Positions 58,722-64,000 of a DNA stretch of 64,000 nucleotides are shown in pieces; within the stretch, counting starts at the first letter, position 1, and each line of letters opens with the position of its first letter. The stretch lies in contig BDIU01000118.1 in NCBI GenBank assembly GCA_002118135.1, forward strand, positions 310,001-374,000, read 5' to 3'. The notes under the pieces were generated by a model. The model did no database searches and was not told where the DNA came from. It saw nothing but the letters and a program-made list of their open reading frames with translations. Source of the DNA: Trebouxia sp. TZW2008 (lineage: Eukaryota > Chlorophyta > Trebouxiophyceae > Trebouxiales > Trebouxiaceae). The position numbers were made by a program, and so were the translations under genes.

Positions 58722-60543
58722 TTACTTCTGCCGGACCTGCTTCCACCGGAATACGTTCTTTTGCCCATCCTCTGTCTCTGATGGCTGCATTTTGCGCTTC
58801 CTGCCTTTGCCCTGGACAACAGATAGAGCTCTTGCATACTATGTCAGACCTAGATTTGTGCAAAAATAGTGTCAATCACAATCAGATTGCCGAACCTTGC
58901 ATACAAGTGCGATGTAGAAGATGCTTGTGCACATGTGGGAACATCTCAGTATCAGTGACATTGTGTTGCTCAGCCAAAGTTGCAAGGCAATAGCTGCAAG
59001 AACCAAGCTGCAGGACTGCAACAGGGTCGCACATATGCTAGTGAAGCTAGCCTATTGGCATGAACCGTTCACGTGTTCTTTTATAACAAGGACTGACAGG
59101 TCATGAGCGCTACCATGATAGCCTTCTCCATATTCATACTACCAGCCATGCCAGACAAATTGCTCTGCCTGACTTGTCGTTGTTGTAGCTCACTGTACGC
59201 TGCTTGTTTCCTCCTACATGACAAATTATGTCAGTGACAAGGCTCATATTATGAAGGGCCAGCGGCATGCTGCATCCTGTACCTTTCTGACTGTTGTGTC
59301 TGTTTCCTGCCAGGCAATGAGCCAGAGGTTGCTGGCTGCTGTAACTGTGCTGTTGTGGGTCTGTTGTATGTCCTGTCCAACAGCTCATTGGCTGTGTCAA
59401 AGTGCTCCTCAGGTGAGAATGATTGCACTGCAGCTTGATCGTCTACAAAGATGACATGCTGCCTGGGCGCTGCAGCGCCGATGAAATGCAAGTGAGATCG
59501 CAGACGCTCCACTTTCTGCAGCACGTGAATTGCTGTAAGTCTTGCACCTGCATCTGCAACTGCATCTGCATGCATCTAGCTGGGCCATAGATCCTCACGC
59601 ATGTCAATGATAAATCTTGCACATCAAGAACAGCAGGCATGCAGAAAAGAGAGGGCCATCTCACATCAACGACAAGGGCTACGTATAAGCTATGATGCTG
59701 ACATATGCTATAACTTGCATTTTCAGCACGTTTCTGGAAATTTTTATTAATGCATGCAGAATTTGTGCTGTTGAAGCTTGGCCGACTAGTGAGCTGCGGC
59801 CTGCAGCATGCTGGACAGCAAGGGCCAGACGCATCAACAGAGTCAAGCCACAACATTTTAAAGCAGGAATGTGTAATTGACTGTAATTACGCAGACTGGA
59901 GGCGGTGTCAAGCAGCTCATCTCAAGTGCTAATGCAAGACTGAAGCTGACCTTTGATTCTGTCTGCGCCTTCAAAGCCAGGTAGCTTGCATCCTGGCGCT
60001 TCAGCAACCGCAGCTCTTGCTGAGAGTACTTGTTTGCACTGCTGATGCTGTAGGCAGAGGAGTGCAGTGTCATCATGAGCATCAGCTATACACATCACTG
60101 CAGCTGTTATGCGGATTAGGCAGGACATGCACCAGCATGCTCACTAACCTGCCAGTGACCACTCCGCCTTTTGTCTGTTTACGCTCCATGGCGAAATAGA
60201 ACTCATCTGGATTGCGCTGTTCAGCCTTCCGCCTAAGATTCTGCAGCAGTCACATGCGCGAGTATTTTGTGCTGTCTCATGGGCATGCAAGACATTGCAT
60301 CCTGACAAAAGCAGCGTACTTGTATTTCATTCTCTTTCTTGTGAAAGTCTCGAGCACGCTGAAGGTAGTCATTCTTTTTCTCAAGCAGCCCAAACTTCCG
60401 TCTATCATTTCTGTACAGACAGCAGACAACCGCTACTTCGCAAGGACGTCGCACAGCTTGCAAGGCTGCAAGAAAATCACTCACGGTTGGGACCGCTCCT
60501 TGTGAGTTTTGCGCTTGACAGCATTCCTCAAAGCTGAAGACAT
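58722..60543 (-). CDS. UTP11: UTP11, U3 snoRNP / SSU processome component
   Basis: Nucleolar protein of the small-subunit processome, needed for 18S rRNA maturation. Exons: 60543-60485, 60410-60320, 60240-60149, 60038-59951, 59515-59283, 59213-59114, 58811-58722; 753 nt, 250 residues, the family's usual length, phases all agree. N-terminus MSSALRNAVKRKTHKERSQP, then RKFGLLEKKNDYLQRARDFH and KKENEIQ, LRRKAEQRNPDEFYFAMERK, KYSQQELRLLKRQDASYLAL, KVERLRSHLHFIGAAAPRQH, FDTANELLDRTYNRP and a basic C-terminus ending VFRWKQVRQK. Every block of the family is present in order. Rich in Lys/Arg as expected of an rRNA-binding nucleolar factor. Divergent from the gene at 60981. Confidence 0.97.
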
Positions 60544-60980
60544 AGTCACTGACGGCAGTTCTGAGCTCTGCTGGACGCACGCAGCCGCCGGGCCCGAGAC
60601 TTTCGCTGCTCAAAGGGCCCCAGTATTGAATCAGGGATTTTGGCTCTGCATAGGACGTTGTTCACAATCGAGGCAAGACTATAGCAGAACAAGCTGTACG
60701 TACCCCGCAACAGATGCGTGCTGAGATGCACAACTCGCAGTCCGTGTCCGAAACGGCCCTTCTATCTCGCCCTTTGTCCTAACGCCCTGCCCTAGCGGTG
60801 CCGCCTGCAGTGTTGGAATCATTGAGTAGGCACATCGCTAGCTAGTCGCTGAGGGCCGGCCCTGGCGGACCTGCGCCAGTTGCGTGCTGCCAAGTAGACA
60901 GCCCTGTGGCGTTGCACTGCATCCCTTCCGGTACCAGGCAGAAAGCTTGCAGTTGGCGTTTCAGCACAGTGCGAGCCAGC
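60544..60980. promoter_or_regulatory. Bidirectional promoter, UTP11 and plastid-targeted gene
   Basis: 437 bp between divergent start codons, with a higher CG content than surrounding introns. No TATA seen. The reading frame of the plus-strand gene is open upstream of 60981, so a non-ATG or earlier start is possible but no earlier ATG exists in it. Confidence 0.4.
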
Positions 60981-61427
60981 ATGCTGGCTTTGCCAGTCTG
61001 CAATGGCCCAGTTACTCATGTCCGGCACCACCCAGTGAGCCCGAATGTGAGGCAGCCCTTCCGACTGCGCGCCTCAGCACTGAAACGCGGCCAGCTATTA
61101 GTAAGCAGCTGCAAGCTTTGCATTTCCAAGGCCAAGCGCCACACTGTCAGAACACGCTGCCAGGCTTCAGAACACGAGAATGCAGACAGCATCAATAGCG
61201 CATCATCCTTTGGGTCGCTGGTCGGCCAAGCTCTTACACTTGGCTGGGCAGCACCACTATTTGCTGTAGCAATCCCTTGCTCCATTGAACTTGGAGGCGG
61301 TGGTGGTGGTGATCATGGACCTGGTGGTGATGGATCTGGTAATGGTGGTGGTGGTGATGGAGGCCACGGGGACTCAGGACAAGGCAGCAACAGCGGTAGA
61401 AATGTCATTTCTGATATCGCTGAGGAC

Positions 61428-61477
<50 letters not shown>

Positions 61478-62549
61478 CGACGATGACGATGACGATGACG
61501 ATGACGACGACGACGACGATGACGATGATGATGATGAGGAGGAGGAGGAGGAGGAGGCAGAGATAGATAATGGGGGGGGAGAATACGATGATGAAGCAGA
61601 GCAAGAGGATGAAGCAGCGCCTGACTCTCGGAAGGAGGAGCGCATGAGTGGAGAAGACGCACCAAAGGAGCCTGAGCTCAGTACAGTGGTGTTTGCGACG
61701 GACGTTCCACTTACAGACCCACATTTCTGTGACCAAATGCTCGCAGTGAACCTGCCTGTGGGCCCAGGGTTCCCAACACAGGTATGCTTCAGTAACAAAC
61801 CAAAGACTTCTCAGTTGTGGAAGCATTTTACCCTGGACATTTTTCCGTATTCAATCAGAAGGTGAAAACAGGTCATGAAAACATATTTGGGTGCCAGCTG
61901 CCTGTCTGCTGTCATGCCTGCATGATATCATGCTGGCCTGTTCAGCTTCACAACCAGCTGATATTGGCTGGTTTCTTGGCACTGCTTCATCAAGTCTGCC
62001 TCTGTATCAAACCTCTACTCAAACAGTTGATGTTACTGCTGATGCTGAAACCCAGATGCTGATGCTGAAACCCAGCTCAATGGCATTCATGTGCACTGAA
62101 GGGGGCACTAATCAATATCTGCAGACATTCTCTTGCCCGATAATCAGAAGCAAAGGCATACTTGCCAAGCAGCCCTTATCATGGGTTTGCATGAGATGCA
62201 TATGCTGGTTTGTGATTCACCTATAGCTTTGTATCTCGCAGCTGCAGTGCTGCTTCATCTGAGGAATGCATGCTTGCATGCTAAAGCACACACCATCTTT
62301 GAGAGCTCCTGTGCTGACAGCTGATATGTCTTATATTGATACCCTTTATCCTATATTACAATGATGTCTGCAGACATTGACCAATGCCAAATCAATGCAT
62401 ATAGAACGGGATTGTAGCAATCTGTTACAAGATCTGATACTGACAGCTTGTGCATGTGCGCAGGAGGAGCTGTTTGCGAATACGAAATGTCAGCCAGGCT
62501 TTAAATTCACTGAAGAAGATTTACAAGAGGATCTTGCTGAGATCGAACA
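60981..62549 (+). CDS. Plastid-targeted Gly-rich/Asp-rich protein, possible Omp85 N-terminus (3' part unsolved)
   Basis: Exon 1, 60981-61781, 267 residues. Residues 1-95 look like a transit peptide: Arg, Ser, Ala, few acids, with TRCQASEHE near the end. Then a hydrophobic stretch LTLGWAAPLFAVAIPCSIEL, a polyglycine-rich region (about residues 105-140) and a run of 37 Asp then 7 Glu (residues 149-192). After that a more ordered part, VVFATDVPLTDPHFCDQM. Exon at 62464-62549 reads EELFANTKCQPGFKFTEEDL QEDLAEIE, reminiscent of the POTRA start in OEP80 (EVQEDV...I). Toc75 precursors also carry a polyglycine stretch after the transit peptide. I infer a Toc75/OEP80-like outer envelope protein, but no beta-barrel is in the window and the downstream exons are not solved. 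Between 61781 and 62464 another exon could exist. Confidence 0.45.
61425..61556 (+). repeat. GAT/GAC/GAG microsatellite encoding 37 Asp and 7 Glu
   Basis: Uninterrupted Asp codons from 61425 to 61535, then seven GAG from 61536 to 61556. GAT and GAC are mixed after the first fifteen codons. The opposite strand gives polySer or polyHis frames, which are artefacts. Confidence 0.95.
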
Positions 62550-62834
62550 GTAAGCCCTTCTTGCATGCTACATTGTGCTGCCTGCATTGCGCTGCTCTTG
62601 GTGTTGGGGAGCAAATCGATGTTTGTTGCAGTGTTGTAAACAGTGTGCAAAGGATAAGGAAAATGGCAGAATTACTGGTCCCGGAAAGAGTTCTGTATGC
62701 AGTCTTGCACACAAGGCCCTTTTTGCTTGAACACGGCCGTATGCCTGATGAAACAACAGATGTCTTTACTGCGATACTCAAAATAAGCCAGCCTGGCAAG
62801 ACAGGCCTCTGGCCACACACCCCAGCATTAGCCC

Positions 62835-63295
62835 TGAAGCATGCAATATGTTGTCGTTATGGGATTGGTGGGCCGAAGGTGTTTTTCCTTAGAGCCAACA
62901 TATCCTTTTGAGATCTTCATGCACCATTGCTCCAATGCTTGATGTCAGCAAGCAATGCTGTGCCAATTGCTTGCTGACATCAAGCATGCTGTGGGAGCGA
63001 GAATGCATCATATGTGTCAGCTGACCATGCAGTATGTTGTCGTTATTGCTTTGCTGGGTCCAAGATGTCTTTCAGTTTAGCCATTGCCATATATTTAGAT
63101 CTTCATGCACCATGCATGCTGACATTAAGCAAATTGTGGGAGTGAGAGTGCATCATATGTGTAAGCTGACCCTGCAGTATGTTGTCGTTATTGTGTTGCT
63201 GGGCTCAAGGTGTCTTTCATTGGAGCTGTTAACATATCGTTGTTAGATCTGCATGCACCATTGCCTGCTGGCATCAAGCAAGTTGTTGGGACGCG
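62835..63295. repeat. Three degenerate tandem copies of a 145-150 bp unit
   Basis: Each unit has CAGTATGTTGTCGTTATTG, a TCTTTCxxTxxAGC part, TAGATCTxCATGCACCAT, and xxGACATxAAGCA. Copies begin near 62845, 63028 and 63172. Located after the plastid-targeted gene's last identified exon. Confidence 0.75.
62935..62987. repeat. Perfect 22-bp inverted repeat with 9-bp loop
   Basis: ATGCTTGATGTCAGCAAGC(AAT) at 62935-62956 pairs without mismatch with 62966-62987; the spacer is GCTGTGCCA. It lies in the first unit of the tandem repeat and only one arm is found in the other two units. Confidence 0.9.
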
Positions 63296-63627
63296 TCATA
63301 CTTGTCAGCTAATCAAGTGTCAGCCTCAAAGACAGTGTGACTATTGACAATGAATCATCACACACAACAGTCATTGCGTAATACATGACATGCGATACGT
63401 GTTACTTGACAGTTTGACTCTCAGGAAGGCATCGCAAACTTTGATGTTTGCAGCATGTTGGCGCCCATCTAGGTTACTTGCGTATTGAATATATCCATTG
63501 CCAAGAAACAGAGTATGGTGGTGCACACATTTCAACAATGTAGCTGGTTGCTGATGTTGCCATATTGCAATTTCCCTTATTGAGCCCACTTGTGTCCAAG
63601 CAAGCGTAACTTGGCTGCAGGCAACTC

Positions 63628-63772
63628 ATGCCTATCGGTGCAGACGACTACATCTTCCGTGGCGTTACGCCCGTCAGACTCGTCTCTGAACGCGGCAATG
63701 CTGTGCTCACCTTCGTTTGTGACTACAACCGCTTTGACCCCCCAAACAAAGTTAGCGTCAGAAATGACGATG
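63628..63772 (+). CDS. First exon of an unrecognised gene, cut by the right edge
   Basis: ATG at 63628, MPIGADDYIFRGVTPVRLVS then ERGNAVLTFVCDYNRFDPPN, ending in phase 1 at a GTACGT donor (63772). Codon use is good and the frame has no alternative. No signal peptide. I do not recognise the family; the rest of the gene is probably to the right, where 63773-64000 shows intron-like sequence. Confidence 0.5.
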
Positions 63773-64000
63773 GTACGTCACTACGCTCACATGCGAGTCC
63801 CTGTATGCAGCATGCTTCATCAGTATGTTTCTTCGTCATCATCATCACTTTGTTTACATCACAAATCCTCAGTGCCAGGATTGACTAGCTTTACCTGGGT
63901 CTAAATGTGACACAGATGCTGTCCAGTGTCAAACTTGGGTGATGTTGTTGGTCAGGAATGCTCAAATTCCAATCCTTGCTAGTGTTCGACATAATTCTTG

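Noticed and set aside
61374..61826. Minus-strand frames with long Ser or His runs
   Set aside because: They are reverse-frame shadows of the GAT/GAC repeat that encodes Asp on the plus strand.

Overview
The window is eukaryotic nuclear DNA. Almost every gene I could name is split by several introns of about 70 to 800 bp with GT-AG borders (one GC-AG donor looks real). The gene set fits a plant or green-alga nucleus: a Ycf45/SPD1-type plastid ATPase encoded in the nucleus, a plastid-targeted Gly/Asp-rich protein, GPC1, PIG-T, DPH7, UTP11 and a ubiquitin-L40 fusion. A CEP162-like basal-body protein and TGTAA motifs downstream of several stops (the usual chlorophyte poly(A) signal) favour a chlorophyte with a flagellated stage. 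A trebouxiophyte is possible, but this is inference. Base composition looks moderate, unlike GC-rich Chlamydomonas.

Layout. 1-1892 (-): DPH7, cut by the left edge. 2147-4084 (+): FtsJ/RlmM-type methyltransferase, divergent from DPH7. 4514-6551 (+): glycerophosphocholine acyltransferase GPC1. 7420-19396 (-): long coiled-coil gene, CEP162-like, with several blocks of tandemly repeated exons. 20080-23491 (-): GPI transamidase subunit PIG-T. 24201-28215 (+): Ycf45-type AAA ATPase. 29312-37494 (+): unrecognised two-TM protein, solved as a closed 14-exon, 899-residue model. 37861-38926 (-): ubiquitin-L40. 39198-40200 (+): small Lys/Ser-rich protein. 40901-42602 (-): CobW C-terminal domain plus WW domain with no visible GTPase. 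42603-46521: no confident gene. 46522-56927 (-): Gln/Ala-rich low-complexity gene with many repeated exons. 58722-60543 (-): UTP11. 60981 to beyond 62549 (+): plastid-targeted Gly-rich then Asp-rich protein, possibly the N-terminus of an Omp85 (Toc75/OEP80) protein. 63628 to the right edge (+): first exon of an unrecognised gene.

The genes are ordinary housekeeping functions (translation factor modification, ribosome biogenesis, lipid and GPI metabolism, plastid and cilium biology) and do not form one pathway. The unusual aspect is genomic. In at least eight places the edge of an exon with its splice site has been copied in tandem into the adjacent intron, often as decayed copies, and in two genes the process has produced arrays of repeated exons. 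A short dispersed intronic element (three copies of about 52 bp, one inside 13-bp direct repeats), a MITE-like hairpin, a perfect 22-bp inverted repeat and a pair of interleaved inverted repeats add to this.

All exon borders were read by eye from splice consensus and reading-frame continuity. Exon models given as a full list of coordinates sum to whole codons. Genes described only by span are not solved.
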